This document shows positions 38,393 through 51,604 of a stretch of DNA of 64,000 bases, in pieces. Source of the stretch: Solea solea (lineage: Eukaryota > Chordata > Actinopteri > Pleuronectiformes > Soleidae); contig NC_081138.1 in NCBI RefSeq assembly GCF_958295425.1, positions 24,161,886 through 24,225,885 on the forward strand, in the 5' to 3' direction. The position numbers and the translations under genes are program-made. The notes below the pieces were generated by a model. The model had not been told where the DNA came from and made no database searches. It saw nothing but the letters and a program-made list of their open reading frames with translations. Within the stretch, counting starts at the first letter, position 1. Each line of letters starts with the position of its first letter.

Positions 38393-40789
38393 AACTTTAT
38401 CATTTCATACACCAATGCAATGACTTCTTACATGTAAAGATTTGCCCAAAATAGAGATTCAATCTGAAACTGCAGCCTTTGTTCAGCCCTGCTAAACAAT
38501 CAACCGTGTATCTAGAAATCCTGCCTACTGCAGCTTTAAGTCAGTCTTATATACAGAATGCGTGGACGTAGGTGAGCCTGTTCCAGCGTTCTTATTAGCT
38601 AGTGATAAGCCATAGACGAGTTAAGGCCTACACGTACATGTACTGTATGGCCGTGCTGATGAAGCCGTTTGTTAAGGACGTCCCATCGTGCTTTGATGAG
38701 CAGCAGTTGTCTGTCCCTGAGTGCAGGAGACGGACGGACCGCTCTTAATTTCATGTTACGCGTGTGTGACCTTCTGTCTTTACTTGCTGTGAAAACTCAA
38801 GAGTCTGTTCTATGTTTATGTTTTGTAGACTTTAAATTCAGGATATTTCCTTTGTAATAACAATAACAACAACATGTTATGTTGTTACATGTCATCATCA
38901 ACACTCATGCTGCCCCGTTTCTCTCAGATGTTTTTTTTTGTACGTTAAAAGCAGTGACTTTCTTGTGTGTTTCATGGCTAAGATTAAAAAGCACATTAGA
39001 GCAGTGGTTCTCAGATGCAAACCACTCGCTCTGACTCCACTCTGGACCTCGTTGTTTACAAACTCAGTAAAGCACATCAAAGTTACAGATTTATACACAG
39101 ACTGCTGCATTGCTCACATGCAGATTGTCGTGACACAGTAGTTCTCCATTTGCCAGTTGCTCTCACATTTTAAGGCTAATCTCAACTGTCCGGGTATCGA
39201 AATGTTCGGCTCATCATCTTTGCTTATACACTGGTTTTTGTTTTTTTTCATCATTTTTGAACCATCTGGATTTTTCTGCAAATGTACACTTCTGACATAA
39301 AGTTATTTGTAGTTGTTGCCCCGTTTGAAAGCAGCATTTTTAGTGTCTGGCATTTCTGACAGGTCCTTAAATGCAACAGTCAAAATATCACATTGGGGTG
39401 GGTACCATAGTAAAAGAAAATGACACAAACTGTCTAGTGGATAATAGCAGCGCCAATAGCTACCAAAACACCAAAGCAGACCATGAGTGAAGTTAGTCCT
39501 CTTCTATATACAGTAAATACTGTATATAGTTAATTTTGTGAGGCAGAATGTTGCATATTGGACCTTTAAGTGTAAGACAAACGCTGTGTTTTCACTTGCA
39601 GAAAAAGCCCCAAATATTTTCTGAAATCTCTGAGGAATTTCAATGTCAAAAAACTATGAATTCATGCGTTTGTCGTTCAGACAGAGAGCTGCATGTTTTG
39701 ATACCCAAATGGCGTGGAAATTGGCCAAAACCTGTGAGACGTGTGAGCGAATGAAAACGGTTACGGGTCAATAATAAAAGAATGGAAAACATCAGTGTGG
39801 ATGCTGACGCTGACTCAGCGTTCACACTTTTTATTGATGGGGAAACAATTGCATTAATAGCAGTTTCAGAGGCGTAGTGACTGTGACATCACTGTTATTA
39901 TTATTCACTACCGTTTACACAGAGTTTTTATACCGCCCCTCCGTGTGAACGTGCTTTTACCGACCAGTCTTTTAAATTAAACTCTGCCCTTATTTGAATA
40001 CCAGCTTCCACTTGAGGTTGTACGATCCTCAGAATTATTCAACATGTCAGACACGTGTGCATTTTTTCTTCTTCTTCCGTTTTGTTCAATTCACAGAGAT
40101 TTACCCAGCACGTGAACAACGGACGATATTCTCATCCGACATGATTGAGTTTTTAAGTGGACCAATTCTACTCTGTATTCCATATAGTAGGAAAATAAAT
40201 AAGGTGTATTAGATATTTACTGTTGAGCTTGCAATTGCTTAGATGTTGGACATGCTTGCATGATAATTCTTTCTTTTCTTTCTAGAGATTGTTATCATGG
40301 ATTTTAGATACTGGGGAGCTCCGTCTGCAACACAGTCCAAAGCGGTTTGGTCAATAGGCCCGAATGCAAGATTAGCCTATTTTAAACTGTTTTTTTTTTT
40401 TAATGTTTTACAGTTGTTTTTTTTGTAGGACCGACTTACTCGATACACTAAAAACACGGCGTCTCAACACTGTACCTCCGTTTGCCTTTGCAGTCCACTA
40501 AAGTCTCTCCTCAGTATTCACTTTACGACAAACTTCTAGACGATGGAAAATGGCTGCGCAGTACTGTGTTTTACTTTTTCAGTAGCATAATTTATGCAAA
40601 AGGTGTGGGTTTTTTTGTATGTTGTAAATGGATATATTGATAAAAAAATAAAATAAATGACAAGCAACTATTCAGCACCCGTTCAGACGTGTGCTTTGTC
40701 TGTGTGCATCATGTTCAGAAGATTCATTTCCTCAAAGGGAAATCAAATTTGAACACACACTAGAATATTTTAAGCAACAGTGAACATCT

Positions 40790-41070
40790 TATCTTCTACC
40801 GCTTTTATCCTCCACATGATGGTCACGGGGGGGGGGGGGGGGGGGGGCACATAGAGACAAACAACCATCTGCTCCCTCACTCGATTAGGTCAATTTAGAG
40901 TGTCCAATTTGCCTAATCCTAATCTGCATGTTTTTGGGAAACTGGAGAACCTGGAGAAAGCCCCTCCACGTACACACACACACGTGGAGTAAATGCACAC
41001 TCATACATGTAGAAAGTCCATAGTTCAGCAAGGGTCGTGAACCCGGGTCTCCTTGCTGTAAAAGCAATTG
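40790..41070 (-). repeat. teleost interspersed repeat, minus strand, with G21 run
   Basis: On the minus strand it contains the wording of the copy at 62.19-62.44 kb, including ATTAGGCAAATTGGACACT and TCATGTGGAGGATAAAA. The C-rich segment (CCCCCTGCGACC in the other copy) has become an unbroken run of 21 G on the plus strand at 40827-40847. Its class is not certain; it resembles the shared tails of common fish repeats. Confidence 0.6.
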
Positions 41071-41214
41071 TGATTAACGATAAGGACAAAAATAGTTAAA
41101 TATTGAATTTGGGCTGTTTTCAGGCTTTGGAGGCTAGGCTCCTTATCTCCAGTGAAGGGTTTTCTTAACGCTTCAGCACACCTATGCTTCCATATTTGTG
41201 GCAACTGTACGTCA

Positions 41215-41390
41215 GTGCACAAAGCAGGGGCTATAAATTAGTCCCAGGAGGGGAAGTTCCTTCTCTGCATTTAATCCAAACCTTTCTAAAATTAGGAGCA
41301 GCGGGCAGCAACTGAGCAGCGCCCGGGGAACAATGGAGGTTACCATGCTCAGGGGACTCGAACCTGTAACCCTCCAGTTAAAAAAAAAAG
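41215..41390 (+). repeat. SINE-like fragment (CAGCGCCCGGGGA family)
   Basis: It contains TTCTCTGCATTTAATCC, AGGAGCAGCGGGCAGC and GCAGCGCCCGGGGAACAATG followed by GGACTCGAACCTGTAACC. This wording is common in teleost SINE-type repeats. Boundaries are approximate. Confidence 0.5.
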
Positions 41391-42243
41391 AATCCCTTAA
41401 ATATTTAAATATCTTGTATTTGCACTGTAATGAAATGAATATGGGTCAAAGGTATCTGCAAATCATGGCATTCTGGGTTTTTTTATATATTTGAATGTTT
41501 TATTTGTTGACTGTCAGAATATAGACAGGACAAATGAGAGAGCACAAATAAATAATATTGTTTTTACTTTCACTTCTTCGTGTATGTAGATGATTGGCGG
41601 TCCTAAAACCCCGGTATAGGCTCATTAACACCAACAGATGGAGAATTGTTGAAGACCGCTGGGATAAATTGTGGTCTACAGGAGACAGAGTGTCAGGGAA
41701 AATGTTCATTCAGTGTGTGGCGACTATAAAAAGACACCTGTCTTTTACCTGCTAATGCATATACTACATTCAATCAAGAATGCAGGTGCAGGTATTGGGA
41801 CGGATCGTTGTCCTGTCTGGTTCAGTGTAATGTTTGTAAGGTATTAAACTTCTTATGAAATGTTAATTCATGTCGTTTTTCTGTCCAGCAAACTGTTTGA
41901 ACTGTTTGCCAGATAACTCAGTCGGCCCTCTTACAGTAACAAGTCATTATTATTATTATTATTATTATTAATAATAACAACATACAGTTGATATATAGTT
42001 AAAATATATTCTGTTTAGAAAAAATCTCAAGAATGTCAACAGGAGGGTGATATGTACAGCACGTGTGTGTGTGTGTGTGTGTGTGGTCACGTGTCAAGAA
42101 AGAAACAAAAAATTAAAAGTCCATTTGTATCATGACATAAAAACACAACATCAAAATGGAGCCCGGCGTCGCAGTCCATCAGCAAATAGAAATGATAAAA
42201 ACAAGAGTCCCCTCGTTTGGACCAGTCAGGACTCTGGGAGGAT

Positions 42244-45200
42244 TCAGACATCTGTGGATCTGCTGCTTTTCAGATCACTGAAGAAAAACACACACAAAGA
42301 TGTAATGCACAATATAATGCAGAATAAGTCATTTGTAGTCAATTGTTGATATTTGATGTGAGCGGCTTGAAAAGGTTCCTGACTCGCCCAACATAGAATC
42401 CTGGTTACTTCTGAAGCCTGGATCTTTAGTCATTCCAGGCCCTTGTGATTTACAATGATCATATTTTTCACTTCATGATGTTCACAAAAAGGCGTAGCTT
42501 GAACACTTTCTATGAAGCCTGTGTCTATAATGCCTTAAAACACAATATGCACATAATTAAGAAGCCATAAGAAGCATTTTAGGTGAGTCATGTTTTGGCT
42601 GTTTACGTCGTCTTTTTAACAATAGTTGCTGCATGGTTGGAGAATTGTGTCTTTGAAATGTGAGGTTAACAGCTTCATAGTTTCATAAATGGTCTAAAAT
42701 GACTGTATCGGACTAATATCAGTAGTATCGGACACAAAAAATGGTATCGTCGCATGCCTACTTAGGAGTGCAGTCACTGTTAACTCACTGAAATGCATGG
42801 TTCATTTATTTCTGTGTGCTTTAAAGACACTTTAACGCATACTTTCACATTTATTTCAATAATATCAAGAATCGCAAACGAATACCAACTACTGCTCACT
42901 TACCGGAGCTCCTCCTTTAGCCGAGCCAGTTTGTCATGTAGACGCTCATTCTTCACCCGCATGGGATTGTTGGGGACGAACCACGCTGCTATAAACTTAC
43001 ACACCACCACCACGTGCTGCAAAACACACACACACACACACAACAATTTACGTGACGTCATCAGATCAGACGAGCAGCACTGCTTCATCTAAACCCGGCG
43101 TACGAACCTCAAACAGGATGACAAAGGCGAAACGCACAGCCAGCACTACCCAAAACTGAGAGGTTACCGCGTAGTCCTCGTTACTCCTGTAGTCTCTGTA
43201 GCTGTACACACAGGAGACACTTTGTGAGGTGCATCACATCTATGTAAATATTCTGTATGTTTGCCTCAGGGCACAATCAGAGGTCGTCTTACTTGCACTG
43301 TGTAGCATTGAAGCCACTCTCTGTCCACATCTGTTCTTTAGTAAAGTCTTTTCGAACTGCTGGGTTACTCAAAAAAGCCGTGGAAAGGGTGTCTCTGATG
43401 TAGCCCTGCATGCAGCTGAAAAACACGCACAAAACACCACACGAGTCACAACACAACACTTATTGTAAGTCGCTTTGGATAAAAGCGTCTGCTAAATGAC
43501 AAGTAATGTAAAGTAATAACACGGAGAACACTCGGCTGACGTATTTGTGAGACTGAAACGTCACTGACTCTGTCTGAGAGATCCCAGTTGCGCATGGGCC
43601 GTAACGGTAGCGATAGACAAGGCGTGGAACGAAGTCTGACGACACGCCGATGACTAAACCGTTAGCGATCACCGCCAACACACCAATGGCTTCCAACACC
43701 TGTGTCCACACACCTGCAGGGAGAAGATCGTGAAGTGTCACACAGAAACATGCGCACACCAAATTGCATTCTGTAAGGTTTTCGGCTGCATTTATCCGTC
43801 TCTGGGCAGCAGAAATCAAATTGTATACAGCAATGTGCTTTCTCTTGTTGGTCATGTGTCATAAAGCTGAAGTGGGATGAGCAAACAATGACTAAGTTAT
43901 GAGTAATGGAACCAAAGACATTCTAAACAGGATTCTAAACAGATACTGAGAACAGGACATTTTTCCCACATTGGTTAAACTGAATAAAGAATGTTGGTTA
44001 TATGGCAGCTTAGTAAAGACCCGGATATCAAGTGTAAAGTCTGTTCATAATTTGAAAGTTTAAGACATTCACGATCCACAAAAAAAACAACATTTTTCAA
44101 CCAAGTGAATTCAAATTGTTTGGGTATGAAATTGTTAAACTGAATTACAGGAAGTTGCCAGAAACTGAACTCGAAGCACTCCTGTTTGACTTTCTTAATA
44201 ACTACTGTCTTTGTTTGTATTTGTAATTTGTGTCATGGTTTAATAACTGCCCCACATTGTGGACAGTCAAGTTTAACCTGACCTACAGTAAGTGCCATAG
44301 TGTCAGTAGTTCTGACCATCATAAATGAGTCAAGCTTATAAATTACCCAAAATTAACCCATTCACGTACACACGTGTATGACTGTGTGTCACTCGTTCAC
44401 ACCTTGAATGGTCAAAACACTAGAAAAGCACAATATACTGCAGCTCACCAATGTCGTTAGTCTTCCTGGGAACCAGCCGACGTTCAAGTCGAACCATCTT
44501 GATGGCATCGAGGCGGATCTCGAAGATGTTGTTGATCAGGGCCAGCAGGGGGGCGAGGGGGAACGCGGCCACAAATATGGTGGTGAAACTGAACTGGACC
44601 ACTGGAGTGCACAGACAGCAGAGCCATAACGTGGACAAATGTTCTTAAAAAACAAATATTTTGTTTAATTCAGTCTCAAAAAATATTGGGACTCTATACA
44701 GAATGTATTCATTGTCTATAATTGGCTTTTGTGATACTGACAGATGTTTCGATTTAAATGAGTATTATTTCCCCTCATATTTGAAAGAATTGTAAGATCC
44801 TTTTGAAACACTGTTGTCATCATCAATTATTTTTGGTCACTTGAAGGCATCATTTCAACAGTAAATGACTGTGGTGTCTTATTTGATCAGGCGGGAACAC
44901 GTGAAAGCAAATCCACCCTCAGGACACACATTTAATCACGCCTTATCAGCTTAAATCCTATGGGTTTCACGGTGAAATGAAAGTATTTTTACAGTGATTC
45001 ATTTGTAGCCACTGCTATAGTTTCATTTATTTTCTTTGGGTTTCTCCCTCTCTAGGAGTGTTTATACGCCCCAATGCTCTTCCTGACACAATCTGGTGAA
45101 AGGTGAAAGGTGTGTTAATACCAGGTCAATAAAATGTCTAGTTTATAGTTCGGGTTAGTCGTTACAATAATCGTTTTTAACAGTAATGTCCAGGTTTTCG

Positions 45201-48200
45201 TCAGGATTGTCTGTAAATAAACGGTGTACCCTCATGACTTACCCATTTCCAGGAACTCATTGAAAAGGCTAAAGGCATTTGAGTCGGCCATTTGATAGTT
45301 TCGAATCCAGTCCCGGAGTTTGCAGATGTCACATGCGTCAACATTTCCCTGGGCTTTACGACAGCCTTTCCTGTAACAGTGGCCACACTGTCTCTGCAGC
45401 TTATTTACGGTTTTTCTTTTTAGACACGTCTTTAACCACCTGGAAAACACGTGAATGAATTTACTCTGTGAAAGCACACTGCTCGTACACATCAAACCAC
45501 CAGCACACTTACGGCACTGTGAATTCAAAGATGTTGTTGAGAGTCTGTTTGAGCACCATGATCACGGCCATCTGAATGAACAGGTCTGTTAAACAACCAC
45601 TCGGGTGACACTGCAAGACACCGAAACACATCGGAGAGTTAGAAAGGAGGACACATGTGATAGATAGATGTGTGATATATATCCTCACCTCCTCCAGTCT
45701 CCAGCGAGCGATACGCACATAATTTCCTGGATGGCCATTTATTCTGTGAGAGATGATCAATTTCACATCAAAAATCTGAATTTAACATCTCAGTACAGGC
45801 TCCTATGGTGACAGATTTCACTTTTGAGTTCTGTGAACAAATGCAGCCGTCTGTAACACAATCTCATAATAAATGACAACAGAAACCATAAAGATCCAGG
45901 ATGATTCAGTTGATATTATTGAAGATAAAACAATAAGGTTATCGTCTTGTGCTAGTTCTACCTTTAAGTGTAATGGGAAACATAAGTGAATTTAAAAGTG
46001 TTAATGATAAAGTGTGGGGCGGAACGTCCACAGAGACACAGTTGCAGAACGAGAATCAGTACCTGCCGAGGAAGAAGGCCACGTAGAAGAGTGAAGAGAA
46101 GAGAGTAAAGAACTGGAAGGTGAACATCTTAATTGTGAAGCTCCTCTCTGTGGAGGCAAATGAGTTTGTCTTCTCTGAAGACGCACGCACACACACACAC
46201 ACACACACACAGAAAAAAAACATTAATATAAGTGAATAATCAGTACTGAATACTGAATAAAAAACATAAATTGATTCTCACCTATGTGACAAAGCTTGAG
46301 GGCAACCCATCGATTCACCTACAGGTGAGAAACATAGATTTACAAATTTATGAAACCCTTGGCTGGATCTGTGGGATCTCACATGATGCAATGTAACGTC
46401 ATGTCATGTACTTAATTTATATAGCCCTTTATAACAACCTACAGTTGACCGTTGAATGTGCTTTACAAAATAAAAGCATTAAAGACACACAGCAGCAGAA
46501 CAAATTCATGGAGCATTAAATCAAAGCATAAATAAAGAATAAAAAGTGAACTAAAAAGAATAAAAAAATCATCTTTAAAGCCATTCTGAATAAATATTAC
46601 AACCATTTGGACCATTACTCTTCATTTGTATAGTATAGCATGAGAAATCATGAACAGTACATTTCAGTTAATGCTGGTATTTCCAAAGTCATGTAACAGT
46701 AGAGACCATGTTCAGATAACGGATGCAGCAAACAAATGATATCGCATTGTTTCTGTTCATGAAGACCAAACATTGGCAGAAGAATAACACCAAAAGTTAC
46801 ACACTGGAGACTTTAACATCAACTGTATCTATCTTGTTCTGGTTCATCCACCGTTCATACACAGTTCATCCATAACCAAGTATGTGGAGAAAAATGTCTT
46901 TTATTAATGTTCTGAGGCTTAAACATTGGTATAGAAAACGTACCCGTGTCATGATCTGAATGGTAAGATAGTGCACGACGGCTCCCAGCATCATGGCCAT
47001 GGCGGAGGAGTGATCTTTGATGAACTCCGAGTTGGCCTCAGCCAACAAGGCAGCAGCCACAACTCGAAACACCACCAGAGATTGAGCAAGTCCAATGATG
47101 ATCAACAGCTGGAACACACACACACAAACACGTGGACATGATGACTTTTGTTGCTACTGGGACCTCTACTTTGGTCGCTGTTGCATTCGAGTACCTGTCT
47201 GAGCTGCTGGACTTCCCTTCACTTCATGGTCTGTCAGCTGGGACACAATGAAAAACACATTTTAGCCACTTAACAAAATGGCTCACCTAATAAAAACATG
47301 TGCCTGATTAAGTCCAATATATCTTAAGAAAGATAGCACATAGGAGTTTGCACAAGTGACATAAGTTGGCGTCACTTTGGTGAATCCAAAGCAGGTGTAG
47401 AGTTTATTAGGTGAGCTTTCTGTTCAGTGGCTAAATTCTGTTTTTTCTTGTGACCCCCGTTAGCAGACATGTTTTTAGTGTGGGCAAGGTTCCATGTCTT
47501 GGGCTGATTTCAGCTCTGGCAGCTCATAGGGTGCATGCGAAGACAGTCATCGCAGACTATGAGCACAGACTATGTGTTGCTCACTCTTCATACAACTAAC
47601 TTCAAAAAACTATTCCTTTGATATCATGAACAACTCTTGCAAATGGGTGATTTAAATAAGAAGCAACTGCAAAACGATGCCTTTTTACCCCATCTGACTT
47701 CTTGTTTAGACTGTTGTCTCCATAGCAGTTGTCCTTTGCTCTGTCCTTCAGTCGTGGCTGTCAAAGAATGTGTGCGCGCGCGCGTGTGTGTGTGTGTGTC
47801 TTACCATAACTGTGACCAGGATGAGGACCAGAGTGCTGCGCAGGTAGGAGTGTCTGAACTGTTTGGGCATACAGTATGGATCGTTGATTATTTCCATTAT
47901 CAGTTCCTCCTGTTAACACAAAAAGATCAGGTCACACATGTACACGCAAAGATTCCTGTTATTGTCATCACTAAAGGCTTAGTAACAACAACAGTAAATA
48001 TGGAAATGGCATTAAACCGAGTCTTTATAATATGGTAATTACCTATTTTGATCCCCAAACTTCCACTGATGGTAACTTTTTAGTTATTCTCATAACCCCG
48101 CTTTTATGTGGATATTACTCATATCATGGTATATAATGGTATAACTGTAAGTCCGTAACTGTATGTGCTATTTGTCTGTAAACAAAAGATACACTATCAT

Positions 48201-51200
48201 TAATGTGTGCCAACATGGATACCTCTTCTTCACACCAGTCGTAGACCTTCCACTGAGAAACATGTCTGGCTCGATGTCTCTTCCACAACTCCAGGAACAG
48301 AGTAGCTAAAAACACACAAAGGAACACAGTATGATGCAGAGCAGTGATTCTCAAACTGGGGTTCATTTCACAGTTTGAGTACAGGACTGTGAAAAGTTTG
48401 GGAAATACTGATCAAAGATAATACATATGTGCAAACATGGCGACAGGTTGCTGCAGTGGATCCGGTTCTTTGTAGATAGTGTGTTCTGATGATTATATTG
48501 GACAACACATGAGAGGAGACAAGAAACTCACCCCAAATTGCCATAAACATAGCGAAAGCCACAGTGCCCTCGTTGTCAAATAGATGGCTGATCTGTGTGA
48601 ACATAAACATATTACAGATTAGCACAACTGCAGGGATGGGATGATGCAATGACACTCTGTACACTGTTTCATGACTGGTTTTACAAACACATGGGGGTGG
48701 AGTCGATGTTCTCTACAACCTGCTGCTGTGACCTCACTCTGTTGTGAAAGTATAGTATAAGTGTGTCAGAATCAAGAGGAGTTCACCTTAGCATAGGAGC
48801 AAGTGTCTGAGAGCTTCCACACTTTGCACTTAATATCATCACATCGAGGACACATGATGATGCTGGAATTACACACTTCCTGACTGAGGACACACACAGA
48901 AACAAAAGAGTAAAAGATCAGAGGGATATCCCTGCAATGTGGTACTCGGGTCGCCAACTTCCTGATAATAGGATAATAAGGATCACAGTTATACTGGATA
49001 CATGTACCACACAGTAAAAGATGCAATTTTCCTGTTTTACAGTAGTATTTCAATACAACAATACACAGAACTCGTAGTGAAGACAGATGGAGAGGGCCTG
49101 ACAGCAGGAGGATGACTTTATTTTCCCTTATACAATCTTCATCAGTGGACTATCTGTAATTTTTCTGGCCTGGTTTTGCACTCCCTTGAGTGTGTTCCGT
49201 ATCTGTCCAATACAGAGCACATCTTTTATCTTTCAAATATGGAACAAATCTTTATTTTAGAGAACTGTCGGCAACCCCATGTGGTACTGACACACAGTAA
49301 GTGATGATTTCTCCATGTGCTGCTTAAAACCAGCTTGAAACATTGCTGGAAACATGACTGCCAGTGGGGACACAAGGTAAAACTGATTGTAGCCACTTAG
49401 CAATAATTCTGCAGAGCCCGCCCACATTTGACAGTGCGCCCTTTGTTGGGCGGCTAAAATTAGTTTCTCATGTGTAAATGGTCATGTTTATATTGAGAGC
49501 AAACATGCCTGTCTGTGCCAGCACAGTTCAGTTAGTGCCGCCTCCGTGCTCACCTCCAAAACCTGAACAATCACATTTTTAAATTCTGCACACCTTCAAA
49601 AACTGTTTTATAACGAGGAACAATTTGCCACATATTATGACATTTATGCTGCTGACTCACATGAGGGGGTTGGTGTTGAAAAAGGCAAGTCCATACAGGA
49701 ACACTACAACACCCAGCACAGCAGCTGGTACCAGCAGCTTGGTGTACCAACCTAGCCACAGGTAGTACAGGGCCACCTTCTCTCCAAAGTAACATCTGCG
49801 GGGGGGGGGGGTTAATGAAGACAAAAACAAATACATCAAGACAACAGAGACTGTAATACCAGTCACTAACGCCTTAGCTCTTATTCAGAGGAGCTGAGGG
49901 ACAGCTGGCAAACACAGGGATTCTCTCAGTCTTTCTGTTAGCTCTTTCAAACAATACGTCTTAAAGTGATATAAAGTAACCTGATCCAGGAAGTCAAGCA
50001 AACACGTTAGTGTTGTGTTACATTTCACATGAGAAATGTGTGCAACCAGTGTGCCTCGTTATGGTAATTCAGGTTTTTCTGATTGTGGGTACATAATGCT
50101 ATGCCCTGCTGCTGCTAATGTGTATTTGTTTATATGTAAAAGCAACAAACTGCAGCTTTAGCGAGAACGGAATAACAGAAGTGTCTCTGGGATGAACAGT
50201 TTGCAGTTAGACGTAGTGAGAGAACAACGTAATAACACTAGAACAATCCAACTATAATCATTTTTTGTGGCAATTAAAACACAGCTGCAGGTCAGGTACT
50301 GACTTGACTTCATTGTAGGGTTGTCCTGTAAACAGGGCCGACCATCGAGCCCACTTTCTCTTCAGCACTTTCTGCTCTTTTCTCTGTGAATAAAGAAGAA
50401 GATATGTGTAAGTATAATTTGCCCATGTGTACCGTGTCTCTTTGGCACAAACAGATGGGGCTTACCTCATGGAGGCAGAATATGGTTTCAAAAACGTCTT
50501 TCATCAGCAGTTCCTTCAAGTTTTCTGTGAGAAGGAAAAAAACAATGCGTCTATTCTTTCCAGCATCGTCACATGCTTCATATCTGTGCCTTTTAAAAGT
50601 CTGAAAGTCTGCTGGTGTCATGTCATACAGAGCCACAGATGATGTCCCACTCACCCCCTGTGTTGATGTATGTCTGATGAAGAATGAAATAGACAATCCT
50701 GATCCTGTGGAAACAATTAAAGACAAATGTCCACGTGGTTTGTATGAGTGATGTAGGAGAACTTTTTTGTCATGTTTTCAATCATGTTCACCTAGAAATT
50801 GTATATTTTCTTCTATTTCCTCCCTTTCCTAAGGTCAAATGTCTCACTTATACAGTATGACTGTTACCTGGTAGCCTGCGTGACAGTTCCCTTCACGTCT
50901 CCACACCAGTTGCAGGAGTCGGAGACTTTGAGAAGATATTGGTAGTGTTCGAAAATGTCTTTTGGAGCACGCACGCCAAAGAACACTTTGTCATCGTGAA
51001 CAATCCTCTAACACAGACACACAACAACAACACACAGAAGTGGGTTATCTTTGATTTTTGATACAGTCTTTTATCTGTCAGGTCAAAGGTTTTTGAAGGG
51101 ACTTACAGTGATGGTTATGTTTTTCTTCTCAAGCTGCTGGAGGTAGGCTTTCTGTCTCTGACCCTTCTGGTCAGCGTCATCATCGTCCAGCTTGTTGGCC

Positions 51201-51567
51201 ACTAGTACATAGTCAAACGTTCTATGTGTGGACTGTTCAAACACAAAATAGTACGACTGAGCCACACAGGATTATGCTTACAGATTGTTTGACAGCTCAA
51301 AATAACATTGTAGGAACTAATTGTCTGGAAATGACTCACTGGTCAATACTGAAACATCAATAAGCATTCGGACAAACGATACTGCTATCCATATTCACAT
51401 TACACGTGTTTAACACCATCAAATCTGAGGTAATGCATTGTTAACTTCATGAAAAACTTACAAATACAACATGATATAAACATGAGGTACAATGTTTTTG
51501 ACATTTCTGTAGGGTCCTCAGTGCAGTGTCCCTGTTTCAACGTCAAATGTGCAGCTACTAACTCGAG

Positions 51568-51604
<37 letters not shown>

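Larger units (their letters stand above)
35777..42243. other. region between sh3gl3 and ano9 3' ends
   Basis: No additional gene is supported. It holds the 42-bp minisatellite at 36.27-36.83 kb, a hAT-like end fragment, and two repeats at 40.79-41.39 kb, plus GT and ATT microsatellites near 37.65, 41.95 and 42.06 kb. The 37.5-40.7 kb part is AT-rich unique-looking DNA that could belong to a long sh3gl3 3' UTR. On the minus strand, a possible ano9 polyadenylation signal AATAAA lies at 41503-41498. Confidence 0.5.

Noticed and set aside
42900..43088. In-frame stop ending ano9 at 42900
   Set aside because: The stop falls within a strong donor (CG|GTAAGT). Splicing to 42277 gives an in-phase exon ending RSTDV, which matches the family end.
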